Positions 5,992 through 12,948 are shown, counted from the stretch's first letter. The stretch: DNA of 13,797 nucleotides from Bacillota bacterium (GCA_023436525.1 JAEZIW010000037.1:1-13797); one strand, 5' to 3'. Notes: generated from the letters alone by a model not told the origin. Translations and numbers: made by a program.

Positions 5992-8586
5992 TTAAACAGA
6001 CTTACCGTAGTACGCTTTTTTGTAGATATCCGCGAGCTCTGTCACGAGCGGGTAACGCGGGTTGGCCGTGGTGCACTGGTCCTCAAACGCACGCTCCGCA
6101 AGACCGTCGAGCTTCGAAATGAATTCCTTTTCGTCCACGCCCGTCTCGGCAATCGTCATGGGTATCCCCAGATCCTTCATGAGGCTTTTAACCTCTCTGA
6201 TGAGGCTGGCGACCTGCTCTTCCTTCGTTGCGCCGCCAAACCCGAGATACCGCGATATCTGCGCGTAGCGCTCATCTGCCACGAACTTGCCGTACTTGGG
6301 GAATATTGCGAACTTGGTCGGTGTCTGTGCGTTGTACGCAATCACATGCGGCAGCAATATCGCGTTGGCGCGCCCATGCGGAATGTGATACTCGCCGCCC
6401 AGCTTGTGCGCAAGCGAATGGTTGATGCCAAGGAACGCGTTGGTAAACGCCATGCCCGCGATGCAAGACGCGTTGTGCATCTTCTCGCGCGCCACGGTAT
6501 CCTCAGGGTCGTTATACGAGCGGCGCAGGTATTTAAACACCAGCTCTATCGCCTTTATCGCAAGGCCGTTGGTATAGTCCGAAGCGAGTATCGATACATA
6601 CGCTTCAATCGCGTGGGTTAAAACGTCCATGCCGGTGTCTGCCGTGATGGCTTTGGGCATGGTGCGCACAAACTGCGGGTCAATAATCGCCACATCCGGC
6701 GTCAGCTCGTAATCCGCCAGCGGGTATTTTACGTTGCCGTTAGCTTTGTCGGTGATCACCGAGAACGATGTCACCTCCGAGCCTGTGCCCGACGTTGTGG
6801 GTATCGCGACGAGCTGTGCCTTTTTCCCAAGGTTCGGGAACAGGAACGCGCGCTTGCGGATATCAAGGAATTTCAGACGCAGACCCTCGAAATCAGTTTC
6901 GGGGTGTTCGTAGAACAGCCACATGCCCTTGGCCGCGTCAATCGCGCTGCCGCCGCCGAGCGCAATGATCACATCCGGGTGAAACCGGTTCATCGCGTCC
7001 ACGCCGCGCATGATGGTATCGACTGACGGATCCGGCTCCACATCGGCGAAGATCTCGCTGTGGCAGTAAACCTCGCGCTTTCTGAGATAATGCAATACCT
7101 TATCAATGTATCCGAGCTTCACCATCATCGGGTCGGTTACGATAAACGCGCGGCTGATGTTCGGCATCGACGCGAGGTACTGCACGGAATTGTTTTGGAA
7201 ATAAATCTTCGGCGGTATCTTAAACCACTGCATGTTCTCCCTCCTCTGCGCGATGCGCTTCTTGTTCAGCAGGTTGATCGACGAGATGTTGGACGTGGTC
7301 GAGTTGCGTCCAAAAGATCCGCATCCGAGCGTCAGAGACGGGGTATTCGTGTTGTAAATATCGCCGATGGCACCCTGAGACGAGGGGGAGTTGACGATGA
7401 CGCGGCCCACCTTCATGGCTTCGCCGTACGCAACGGCAAGCGCTTCGTCGTTGGCGTGAATCACGGCGCTGTGCCCAAGGCCGCCGAGCTCCAGCATTTT
7501 ATTTGCATAATCAAAGCCCTGCTTTTCGTCCTTCGCAACGAAATAGGCGAGCACTGGGGAGAGCTTCTCCAATGACAGCGGATACGCAAGATCGGGTTTT
7601 GGGAGCTTGGCGAGCAGTATCTTGGTATCGGCAGGAACCTTAAGCCCGGCTTTTTCGGCGATCCATGCCGCGGGCTTGCCGACGACCTCGGGGTTCACCG
7701 CCATTTTTGCCGTGTTGATCACGTAGCTTGTGAGCTTGGCCGTGTCGTCGTCGTTTAAGAACACGCACCCAAGGCGTTTCATTGTGGCTTCGAATGCGGG
7801 CGCGATATCCTTGTGGACTATGGCAGCCTGCTCAGATGCGCAGATCATGCCGTTGTCGAAGGTTTTTGATATGATCAGGTCGGTGCAGGCACGTTCGATA
7901 TCCACATCCTTATGGATATAGCATGGCACGTTGCCGGGGCCCACACCCAGCGCCGGTTTGCCAGCGCTGTATGCGCTTCTCACCATGCCGGAGCCGCCCG
8001 TGGCGAGTATTAAAGACACGCTCGGATGATTCATCAGCGCGTTGGTTGCATCGATTGACGGTGTTTCGATCCATTGAATCAGATTTTTGGGGCCGCCATG
8101 CTTTTCTGCCGCGTCGCGCAGCACCTTGGCCGACTCCAGCGAGCATTTTTGCGCAGACGGGTGAAACGCGAATATAATCGGGTTGCGCGTTTTGGCGGCA
8201 ATCAGCGCTTTAAACATTGTGGTGGATGTGGGGTTGGTAACGGGCGTAACGCCCGCGATAATGCCGACCGGTTCCGCAACTTCTACGTAGCCTTCAAGCT
8301 CACTTTCGTCCACGATGCCGACGGTTTTTTGATCTTTGATGCTGTGCCAGATATACTCGGTGGCGAATATGTTTTTGATCACCTTGTCTTCAAACACACC
8401 GCGTCCTGTTTCCTCCACAGCCATCTTGGCAAGGCGCATATGATTGTCGAGGCCGGCGAGCGTCATCGCGTGCACCATGTCGTCGACTTGACGCTGATCC
8501 ATTGCCATATAGGCTTTTAAAGCGTCGTTGGCATTCTTTACGAGACCATCAATAACAGCGGTCAAATTTTCCGCTTTTTTTTCCAT
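5992..8586 (-). CDS. adhE: Bifunctional acetaldehyde-CoA/alcohol dehydrogenase AdhE
   Basis: This 864-residue fused enzyme reduces acetyl-CoA to acetaldehyde and then to ethanol, oxidising two NADH; it is the main NAD+-regenerating step of ethanol fermentation. Residues 1 to about 440 are the CoA-acylating aldehyde dehydrogenase domain, with catalytic C249 in NGMICASEQA. The typical linker RRENMQWFKIPPKIYF follows. The C-terminal iron-dependent alcohol dehydrogenase domain has GGGSAIDAAKG for nucleotide binding and likely Fe ligands D654, H658, H723 and H737. The length matches the family (about 860-890 residues), and AdhE forms cytoplasmic spirosome filaments. ATG 8586 follows AAGGAG. The gene is monocistronic, with a strong promoter overlapped by Rex-type operators and an intrinsic terminator downstream. 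Confidence 0.97.
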   Translation of the reverse strand: MEKKAENLTAVIDGLVKNANDALKAYMAMDQRQVDDMVHAMTLAGLDNHMRLAKMAVEETGRGVFEDKVIKNIFATEYIWHSIKDQKTVGIVDESELEGYVEVAEPVGIIAGVTPVTNPTSTTMFKALIAAKTRNPIIFAFHPSAQKCSLESAKVLRDAAEKHGGPKNLIQWIETPSIDATNALMNHPSVSLILATGGSGMVRSAYSAGKPALGVGPGNVPCYIHKDVDIERACTDLIISKTFDNGMICASEQAAIVHKDIAPAFEATMKRLGCVFLNDDDTAKLTSYVINTAKMAVNPEVVGKPAAWIAEKAGLKVPADTKILLAKLPKPDLAYPLSLEKLSPVLAYFVAKDEKQGFDYANKMLELGGLGHSAVIHANDEALAVAYGEAMKVGRVIVNSPSSQGAIGDIYNTNTPSLTLGCGSFGRNSTTSNISSINLLNKKRIAQRRENMQWFKIPPKIYFQNNSVQYLASMPNISRAFIVTDPMMVKLGYIDKVLHYLRKREVYCHSEIFADVEPDPSVDTIMRGVDAMNRFHPDVIIALGGGSAIDAAKGMWLFYEHPETDFEGLRLKFLDIRKRAFLFPNLGKKAQLVAIPTTSGTGSEVTSFSVITDKANGNVKYPLADYELTPDVAIIDPQFVRTMPKAITADTGMDVLTHAIEAYVSILASDYTNGLAIKAIELVFKYLRRSYNDPEDTVAREKMHNASCIAGMAFTNAFLGINHSLAHKLGGEYHIPHGRANAILLPHVIAYNAQTPTKFAIFPKYGKFVADERYAQISRYLGFGGATKEEQVASLIREVKSLMKDLGIPMTIAETGVDEKEFISKLDGLAERAFEDQCTTANPRYPLVTELADIYKKAYYGKSV

Positions 8587-8666
8587 GACTATTCTCCTTG
8601 TCGTAAATTTTATATAAACCCATAAGGTTTAATTACCCGAAAGGCGGACGCTATATGCATCCGGCT

Positions 8667-8686
8667 ATTGTGAATCATTTCACAAT
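8667..8686. promoter_or_regulatory. Perfect Rex operator (site 1) at the adhE promoter
   Basis: TTGTGAA (8668-8674), TCAT, TTCACAA (8679-8685) is a perfect palindrome matching the Rex consensus TTGTGAANNNNTTCACAA, with A/T flanks. Rex is an NADH/NAD+-sensing repressor that controls adhE in many Clostridia. The site lies just downstream of the -10 box, over the expected transcription start. No rex gene is in the window. Confidence 0.8.
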
Positions 8687-8689
8687 ATG

Positions 8690-8718
8690 AGTATAAAAGA
8701 TTGTGAAATGTTTGTCAA
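8690..8718 (-). promoter_or_regulatory. Sigma-A promoter of adhE
   Basis: On the minus strand, TTGACA (8713-8718) is a perfect -35 box and TATACT (8690-8695) a near-perfect -10 box, with a 17-bp spacer. Two Rex-type sites overlap it. The leader to the adhE start is about 100 nt. Confidence 0.85.
8701..8718. promoter_or_regulatory. Degenerate Rex-type operator (site 2)
   Basis: TTGTGAA (8701-8707), ATGT, TTGTCAA (8712-8718) has one perfect Rex half-site and one half-site with two mismatches. It overlaps the adhE -35 box and spacer. Its centre lies 33 bp, about three helical turns, from the perfect site. This suggests cooperative binding or a same-face arrangement, which is inference. Confidence 0.55.
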
Positions 8719-8738
8719 TATCTTTTTTAAAATTATTA

Positions 8739-8767
8739 TTGACAGCTAACGGATGTTAGCTTATGAT
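8739..8767 (+). promoter_or_regulatory. Sigma-A promoter of the TetR-flavoprotein operon
   Basis: TTGACA (8739-8744) and TATGAT (8762-8767) are separated by exactly 17 bp. The spacer contains a perfect palindrome, so repressor binding would block the polymerase. It lies 35 bp upstream of the tetR start. Confidence 0.85.
8744..8761. promoter_or_regulatory. TetR-type operator palindrome O1
   Basis: AGCTAAC (8744-8750), GGAT, GTTAGCT (8755-8761) is a perfect 7-bp-arm inverted repeat filling the promoter spacer of the adjacent TetR-family gene. Autoregulation is inferred from this position. Confidence 0.7.
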
Positions 8768-8770
8768 GAG

Positions 8771-8786
8771 GCTAACAAGCGTTATC
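8771..8786. promoter_or_regulatory. TetR-type operator O2, imperfect
   Basis: GCTAAC (8771-8776), AAGC, GTTATC (8781-8786) repeats the architecture of O1 with one mismatched base pair at the end, 26 bp downstream, near the expected transcription start. It probably binds the same regulator more weakly. Confidence 0.5.
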
Positions 8787-8801
8787 TAAAAGGAGGTAAC
8801 A

Positions 8802-9401
8802 ATGCCGCAGGCAAAAAGTCACCCGACAAAGCAAAGGATTCTCAATGTTGCGATTGATCTATTCTCTCAGTATGGGTTTAAAGATGTTTCTATGCGTGAA
8901 ATCGCCGGTGAGGTGGGCATTAAGGCAAGCTCGCTTTATAAGCATTATGAGAGCAAAGAAGCCATTCTGGAGAGCATATTTGCTTTTTTTCAGGAAAAGC
9001 TCAGGCAAACAGAAATCAAAATACCGGATTTTAAAACATTGAGCGAGTATTTCACGCTCGCCTATGAGCAATTCAAAAAAATCATGTGGGAGCCGACTGT
9101 GCTGAAGATCGCCAGAATTATTACGATGGAGCAGAGCGGTTCTGCCCGAGAATTCTTGCTGCAGGAGATGACGGTGAAACCGGTGCAGGCCACAAAATAC
9201 GTTCTTGATATGATGCACGCACAGGGGATGATTGGCAATATGGATACACAGGTTCTTGCGGAAGAATACTGCGCTTATATTGTTTACCTTTATTTCGAGC
9301 AAAACTTCCTGAATTCCGGCCCCAGCCTTGACGTTATCGACGAAAAGATGAAACAGCACAACGAATTTTTTGTGCGAACTGTTTTAAAACAAGGAGATTA
9401 A
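8802..9401 (+). CDS. TetR/AcrR family transcriptional regulator
   Basis: This 199-residue protein has a typical TetR N-terminal DNA-binding domain (residues 9-56), including the helix-turn-helix MREIAGEVGIKASSLYKHYESKEAIL. The C-terminal ligand-binding part is variable and gives no clue to the inducer. ATG 8802 is preceded by a perfect AAGGAGG site. It is the first gene of an operon with a flavoprotein reductase starting 3 bp after its stop, and it likely represses this operon through the two GCTAAC palindromes in its own promoter. It is divergent from adhE, so a regulatory effect on adhE is possible but not shown. Confidence 0.93.
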   Translation: MPQAKSHPTKQRILNVAIDLFSQYGFKDVSMREIAGEVGIKASSLYKHYESKEAILESIFAFFQEKLRQTEIKIPDFKTLSEYFTLAYEQFKKIMWEPTVLKIARIITMEQSGSAREFLLQEMTVKPVQATKYVLDMMHAQGMIGNMDTQVLAEEYCAYIVYLYFEQNFLNSGPSLDVIDEKMKQHNEFFVRTVLKQGD

Positions 9402-9404
9402 AGT

Positions 9405-10211
9405 ATGAAAATTCTCGCAATAATAGGCAGCCCGCGCAAGAAGGGCAACACATACAAAACGGTTGAACGTATCAAAGATGAACTGATTGGCATAGATAAC
9501 ACCATTAACTTTGAATATTTGTTTTTGGCGGATTGTGATTTGAAAATGTGCAAAGGATGTTTCGGATGCTTTGCAAAAGGGAAAGACACCTGCCCGCTCA
9601 AGGATGACCGCGACATGATTTTTGAAAAGATGACAGCGGCCGACGGCATTATACTTGCGGCACCAACCTACGCAATGGGCGTACCCGCGCTGATGAAAAA
9701 CTTTATCGACCGTTTCGCGTATACGCTGCATCGCCCGTGCTTTTTCGATCAGTCATTTTTGGCTGTGTCCACGGTCGGCGGTGCTGTGGGCTTGAAGGAG
9801 GCGCTTACGCAGCTGGCGCTGCTGTCAGCCGGCGCTAAAAAATCGCTGAAGCTCGGCATGCCAATGCCGCCCGTTTCCATGCCGATGATTGAAAATAATG
9901 CGGCGAAGAAGCTTAAGAAAACGGCCAAAGCGTTCTACGCATCCATGCAGGTGAATCAGCGGCACCAGCCAAAGCTAGTGGATTTTTCATACTTTGGCGC
10001 ATTCAAAGCCCTAACCCGTTACGATACGTATAAGAAACAATGCCCTGCCGATTATCAATACTACCAAGAAAAATCGGCCTACTTCTATCCGGTAACAGGC
10101 CTTCGCGCATTTTGTGGAAAAGCGCTCGCCGGCGTGATGAAGCAGAGCTTTAAGCTGATTGTTAAAGATACAGCGGGCACCGGGCATACCACGTCGCATG
10201 CCGAAAGATAA
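9405..10211 (+). CDS. Flavodoxin-fold FMN-dependent NAD(P)H oxidoreductase, iron-sulfur flavoprotein-like
   Basis: This 268-residue protein starts with the FMN-binding GSPRKKGNT loop (residues 8-16) of the NADPH-dependent FMN reductase/iron-sulfur flavoprotein group. A compact cysteine motif follows, C49-x2-C52-x2-C55-x7-C63, then PLKDD, as in Isf-type proteins that hold a 4Fe-4S cluster. The AAPTYAMGVPALMKNFIDR segment is the second FMN contact region. Such proteins carry electrons or reduce quinones, nitro compounds or oxygen species in anaerobes. The C-terminal 80 residues are an added helical, Lys/Tyr-rich part of unknown use. Isf relatives are usually about 190-200 residues, so this one is longer. 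It is co-transcribed with the TetR gene (3-bp gap, AAGGAG site), so its substrate may be linked to the TetR inducer. Confidence 0.85.
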   Translation: MKILAIIGSPRKKGNTYKTVERIKDELIGIDNTINFEYLFLADCDLKMCKGCFGCFAKGKDTCPLKDDRDMIFEKMTAADGIILAAPTYAMGVPALMKNFIDRFAYTLHRPCFFDQSFLAVSTVGGAVGLKEALTQLALLSAGAKKSLKLGMPMPPVSMPMIENNAAKKLKKTAKAFYASMQVNQRHQPKLVDFSYFGAFKALTRYDTYKKQCPADYQYYQEKSAYFYPVTGLRAFCGKALAGVMKQSFKLIVKDTAGTGHTTSHAER

Positions 10212-10225
10212 AATCCCGTTCTCAG

Positions 10226-10254
10226 TTGTGAAATCCGGCCATATATTGTATAAT
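10226..10254 (+). promoter_or_regulatory. Sigma-A promoter of the first small membrane protein gene
   Basis: TTGTGA (10226-10231) and TATAAT (10249-10254) with a 17-bp spacer, 48 bp upstream of the ATG at 10303. Confidence 0.75.
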
Positions 10255-10302
10255 AAATTTGAAATTATCTGTATTATGGCTTAATCGCATGGAGGATGGA
10301 TT

Positions 10303-10734
10303 ATGAAAAAAGCAAGTTCGATTTTGGGTATCGTTGGCGGGGCGTTATCGCTGTTTGGCGCTCTGCTTTGTATTGTCGGCGGAATTTTGATCATGTGTTT
10401 GAATTCAAACGGAATCTGGGATTTTATTAGACACTTTGATGTGGATATACCGTTTTTCGGCACCGGTTTGTTTGACTGGTCTTTTGATATCGTCGGTGTT
10501 GTGGTTATCATCTTTGGCATGCTCAAGGCGGGCTGCGGTGTGCTCGGTCTTATCGGGGGCACCATGGTGAAGAAGAACACGGTAACAGCGGGCGTGCTGA
10601 TGATCGTTGCGGCAGGCGTGAGCCTTGTGCTAACGGGCGGATTTTTCTCAATGGTGCTGTTTACGCTGGGCGGTATCTTCGCGCTGATCAAGGAAAAACC
10701 GCCGGTAGCGCCGGTGCAGCCGCCGGTTGAATAA
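10303..10734 (+). CDS. Small membrane protein, tandem paralogue 1
   Basis: This 143-residue protein is strongly hydrophobic, with about four predicted membrane segments: residues 8-31, 60-75, 78-88 with 92-107, and 110-126. It has Gly-rich GIVGGALSL and GVLGLIGG motifs and a C-terminal ALIKEKPPVAPVQPPVE tail. The loop between segments 1 and 2 (about residues 33-58) is soluble and differs from the paralogue. It resembles the DUF4064-type small membrane proteins of Firmicutes, but I am not sure of the family. ATG 10303 follows GGAGG. It has its own promoter and a 3' hairpin. The next gene is a tandem copy (10947-11351). Function unknown. Confidence 0.85.
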   Translation: MKKASSILGIVGGALSLFGALLCIVGGILIMCLNSNGIWDFIRHFDVDIPFFGTGLFDWSFDIVGVVVIIFGMLKAGCGVLGLIGGTMVKKNTVTAGVLMIVAAGVSLVLTGGFFSMVLFTLGGIFALIKEKPPVAPVQPPVE

Positions 10735-10830
10735 CACGAATTTAAGCTTGCAGTCAAGCTGAATGTTGGTGGTGGCTGCTTGAAAGAAAAATGCCCGGGG
10801 CGTTTTCGCTCCGGGCATTTCCATGTCTGT
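10735..10830 (+). repeat. Conserved 3' UTR module, copy 1
   Basis: The stretch after the stop of paralogue 1 matches 11352-11447 after paralogue 2 with only about 9 differences in 97 bp. It includes AGCTTGCAGTCA, GAATGTTGGTGGTGGCTG and the GC-rich hairpin. Similarity ends soon after CCATGTCTGT. Confidence 0.8.
10789..10820 (+). terminator. Terminator-like hairpin after paralogue 1
   Basis: AAATGCCCGGGGCG (10789-10802), loop TTTT and CGCTCCGGGCATTT (10807-10820) form a 14-bp stem with one G-T pair. On the plus strand only three T residues end the stem. On the minus strand a longer T-rich tract follows, so it may act in both directions. Confidence 0.75.
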
Positions 10831-10884
10831 CGGCATAAGTTGAACTCTCAGGATGATGTCTAGAATCGCCAACAATAAGACAAC

Positions 10885-10913
10885 TTGTCACCGGCAGAGG
10901 AAAAGTATATTAT
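10885..10913 (+). promoter_or_regulatory. Sigma-A-like promoter of paralogue 2
   Basis: TTGTCA (10885-10890) and TATTAT (10908-10913) with a 17-bp spacer. The overlapping TATACT and TATAAT further right offer alternative -10 boxes. This region is not similar to the promoter of paralogue 1. Confidence 0.6.
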
Positions 10914-10946
10914 ACTATAATGAGGAAATACAAAGGAGGAAAACTT

Positions 10947-11351
10947 ATGAGAAAGGCCAGCATGGTGCTTGGCATCGTGGGCGGGGCATTGTCGCTGCTG
11001 GGAGCTCTGTCAATGATCATTCTTGGTGCATTCATGAATTCGGATCAGGGATTTTTTTCGGGCATACTGAATCGCGTTTATTCTGACTTTTTTAACATCT
11101 CCGGTGACTTTTGGGGCATCTTGTTTTTGGTGATTGGCGTGGCTGAGCTGGTATGCGGCGTGTTGGGGCTGATTGGCGGATTAAAAGTCAATAAGAATAA
11201 TGTGACCGCAGGGGTGCTGATGATCGTCTCGGCGGGCATCAGTCTGCTGATGTCGGCATGGCTGTCTATGATACTGTTCGCGCTGGGCGGCATTTTTGCG
11301 CTGATTAAGGAAAAACCGCCGGTTACGCCGATGCAGCTGCCGGTTGAATAA
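10947..11351 (+). CDS. Small membrane protein, tandem paralogue 2
   Basis: This 134-residue hydrophobic protein is homologous to the preceding gene. It shares the N-terminal LGIVGGALSL, the CGVLGLIGG segment, TAGVLMIV, and the C-terminal ALGGIFALIKEKPPV stretch. The loop near residues 30-52 is unrelated in sequence and shorter. Four membrane segments are likely. I chose ATG 10947, which has AAAGGAGG 7 bp upstream. An in-frame ATG at 10920 lies inside the promoter and has no ribosome binding site. It has its own promoter and its own copy of the conserved 3' UTR, so the two genes are separate transcription units made by tandem duplication. Function unknown. Confidence 0.85.
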   Translation: MRKASMVLGIVGGALSLLGALSMIILGAFMNSDQGFFSGILNRVYSDFFNISGDFWGILFLVIGVAELVCGVLGLIGGLKVNKNNVTAGVLMIVSAGISLLMSAWLSMILFALGGIFALIKEKPPVTPMQLPVE

Positions 11352-11447
11352 CAGAATTTGAGCTTGCAGTCATGCTGAATGTTGGTGGTGGCTGTTTGAA
11401 AGAAAAAATGCCCGGGGCGCTTTCGCTTTGGGCATTTCCATGTCTGT
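11352..11447 (+). repeat. Conserved 3' UTR module, copy 2
   Basis: This is the second copy of the module at 10735-10830, about 90% identical, including the same spacing from the stop codon to the hairpin to within a base. Confidence 0.8.
11406..11437 (+). terminator. Terminator-like hairpin after paralogue 2
   Basis: AAATGCCCGGGGCG (11406-11419), loop CTTT and CGCTTTGGGCATTT (11424-11437) form a 14-bp stem. Two changes relative to copy 1 convert C to T on the right arm, yet they keep pairing through G-U, which suggests the structure is maintained. Confidence 0.75.
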
Positions 11448-11506
11448 TTGTTCCGAGGTGATTATCAGCATGATAGACATCGGTGACAGCCAAGGGGTTC
11501 ATCCCG

Positions 11507-11524
11507 GTCAAACCGATTGGTGAC
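11507..11524. repeat. 18-bp direct repeat, left copy
   Basis: GTCAAACCGATTGGTGAC matches GTCACACCGATAGGTGAC at 11831-11848 in 16 of 18 positions. Each copy can form a small bulged stem (GTC/GAC and ACC/GGT). Confidence 0.5.
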
Positions 11525-11546
11525 ATTGGATGCTTTACGCTTCGTG

Positions 11547-11573
11547 GTCATATCACTCCGCTACTAATATGAC
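11547..11573. repeat. Inverted repeat, relic of the copy A/B element
   Basis: GTCATAT (11547-11553) and ATATGAC (11567-11573) are perfect 7-bp arms. The enclosed CACTCCGCT and flanking TATGACAG match the right end of the elements at 1073-1290, so this is probably a truncated copy of the same repeat family. Confidence 0.45.
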
Positions 11574-11662
11574 AGAAAAGAATGTTTTATAACAAGTGTC
11601 GGGCTATATGTTTAGAATCGTCATGCGATATCGATCCTCAATAAACGAAAAGTAACGGTAGG

Positions 11663-11781
11663 GGTCATTCTTTCCACTGCCGTAGTGAACGAGTGTAGCG
11701 AAGTGACTACGCAGTGGAAAAGAATCTGTCTCAACAGATCCTGGTCCACCACGTAGTCGTCGCTCGCTCCTCAGGATGGCC
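11663..11781. repeat. 119-bp palindromic element with internal stems
   Basis: The outer ends GGTCATTCT (11663-11671) and AGGATGGCC (11773-11781) pair with two G-T pairs. Inside, ATTCTTTCCACTGCCGTAGT (11667-11686) pairs with 11706-11725 apart from two single-base bulges. AATCTGT and ACAGATC form a further stem. The segment resembles dispersed intergenic repeats seen in Clostridia. Confidence 0.6.
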
Positions 11782-11830
11782 GAGATTAGTAACTTTCCAA
11801 AGCAATGACAAATACCAACTGGGGATTGGC

Positions 11831-11848
11831 GTCACACCGATAGGTGAC
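11831..11848. repeat. 18-bp direct repeat, right copy
   Basis: This is the right partner of 11507-11524. The pair brackets about 306 bp that hold the repeat elements. Confidence 0.5.
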
Positions 11849-11903
11849 GGGAGTAATGCAATACACCAATTGCATGGACTGACATGAGTCTGATTCTATT
11901 GGG

Positions 11904-12437
11904 CTATAAGCTTTTGGCGTTTTCAAATATCGATGCTATTTCGTTTCGTCCTGTCAGCTTGTTCATCGATACCGCAATGATCGATATACCCACGAGGCTC
12001 AACCCCAAACGTGTAAACGTAAACAGCGGGCCCATTGCTGACAGCTCAAACAGTATCATCGGCACCTTGGTGGTTGACCACGCACCGAGGAACAACAGTA
12101 TGTTGATGAACGACGCACCTTTTTTCATGAACACACCAGCAACAGGGAAAGCCGCATACAGAGGCCCTGCGGCTGCGCTGCCAAGCAGCACCGCCAGCGC
12201 CGCGCCTTTGAGCCCTGAGCCTTCGCCCATAAATTTCACCATTGTCTCTCTAGGCACCCACACATCGAGCAGCCCAAGCAACACAAATATCGGCGGAATC
12301 ACAAGCAGCATTTGCTCGAATCCGGAGATTGTGGCATCAAACGCTTTGGTGCCCACATTCGGCCAGACGATCACCAGCGCGGCGAGCCCCGCCACCATGA
12401 ACAAAGCGATTGCGTAGCGCTTCATCAGCTTTTTCAT
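11904..12437 (-). CDS. Half-size permease, second gene (ArsP/DUF318-like)
   Basis: This 177-residue membrane protein has about five membrane segments (near residues 8-26, 43-60, 77-103, 110-125 and 138-158). It carries a Gly/Ala-rich GSAAAGPLYAAFPVAG segment that mirrors GAITLMPGFVAFPTAA in the partner gene, so the two proteins are homologous halves of one transporter fold. It resembles the predicted permease family PF03773 (ArsP_1), whose full-length members are about twice this size. The substrate cannot be read from the sequence. Its ATG (12437) overlaps the stop of the upstream gene by 4 bp (ATGA), a sign of translational coupling. It is the last gene of the padR operon. Confidence 0.7.
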   Translation of the reverse strand: MKKLMKRYAIALFMVAGLAALVIVWPNVGTKAFDATISGFEQMLLVIPPIFVLLGLLDVWVPRETMVKFMGEGSGLKGAALAVLLGSAAAGPLYAAFPVAGVFMKKGASFINILLFLGAWSTTKVPMILFELSAMGPLFTFTRLGLSLVGISIIAVSMNKLTGRNEIASIFENAKSL

Positions 12438-12925
12438 ATCTCTCCCATCACCTTTCCGATCACAAAAGCCACCGCGAACGCAAACACCAGCGCGAAGGCG
12501 TTGCGCAGCAGCGCCGTTTTTTTACCGAAGTATTTAAATTCCACCGGCAGCGTCACCACGCCCACCATCATCAGTGACGACACAAAAGCGCCGATTTGCA
12601 TATAGCCGGCACCACCCGCCAGCAGCAGCGCGGCGGTGGGGAAGGCCACGAAACCGGGCATCAGCGTGATGGCCCCGACCGCGGCCGCCAGCCCGACACC
12701 GAGCCAGCCCGACTGCCTGCCGATGATCGCGCCGATCGTTTCGGGATTGAGCAGCGCCAGCACCACACCCACGAGTATCATAATGCCGATCAGCTGCGGC
12801 AGAATATTTTCCAACGCACGCCAGGCTTTGATTATCGCTTTTTTCGTTTTCTCTCTGCTTTTAATCAGAGAAAACACCGATAGCCCGATTGCCAGTGAAT
12901 AAAAAACAATCGTATCAATCCCCAT
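12434..12925 (-). CDS. Half-size permease, first gene (ArsP/DUF318-like)
   Basis: This 163-residue membrane protein has a short N-terminal membrane segment (residues 5-21), a basic cytoplasmic stretch (SREKTKKAIIKAW) and about four more segments. Its GAITLMPGFVAFPTAALLLAGG signature pairs with a similar one in the next gene. The two proteins probably form a heterodimeric permease. ATG 12925 follows AAAGGAG. The PadR gene ends 23 bp upstream, so the regulator is in the same operon and likely controls export or uptake of its own inducer. The family assignment (PF03773-like) is by motif recollection, not search. Confidence 0.7.
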   Translation of the reverse strand: MGIDTIVFYSLAIGLSVFSLIKSREKTKKAIIKAWRALENILPQLIGIMILVGVVLALLNPETIGAIIGRQSGWLGVGLAAAVGAITLMPGFVAFPTAALLLAGGAGYMQIGAFVSSLMMVGVVTLPVEFKYFGKKTALLRNAFALVFAFAVAFVIGKVMGEI

Positions 12926-12948
12926 AGCATCATCTCCTTTTGGTTAAA

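Larger units (their letters stand above)
11438..11903. other. Intergenic repeat mosaic
   Basis: About 465 bp with no credible gene. It holds two 18-bp direct repeats (11507-11524, 11831-11848), a relic of the left-hand inverted-repeat element (11547-11573) and a 119-bp palindromic element (11663-11781). It lies downstream of both flanking operons, that is, in a convergent gap. I see no U-tract terminator for the permease genes near 11900. Confidence 0.65.

Noticed and set aside
5983..6621. 212-codon plus-strand open frame opposite adhE
   Set aside because: It overlaps the conserved iron alcohol dehydrogenase domain in antisense. No ribosome binding site or family was seen.
11884..12417. 177-codon plus-strand open frame opposite the permease
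   Set aside because: It is antisense to a membrane protein gene coupled to its upstream partner by an ATGA overlap. The Ser/Pro-rich translation is typical of antisense to hydrophobic codons.
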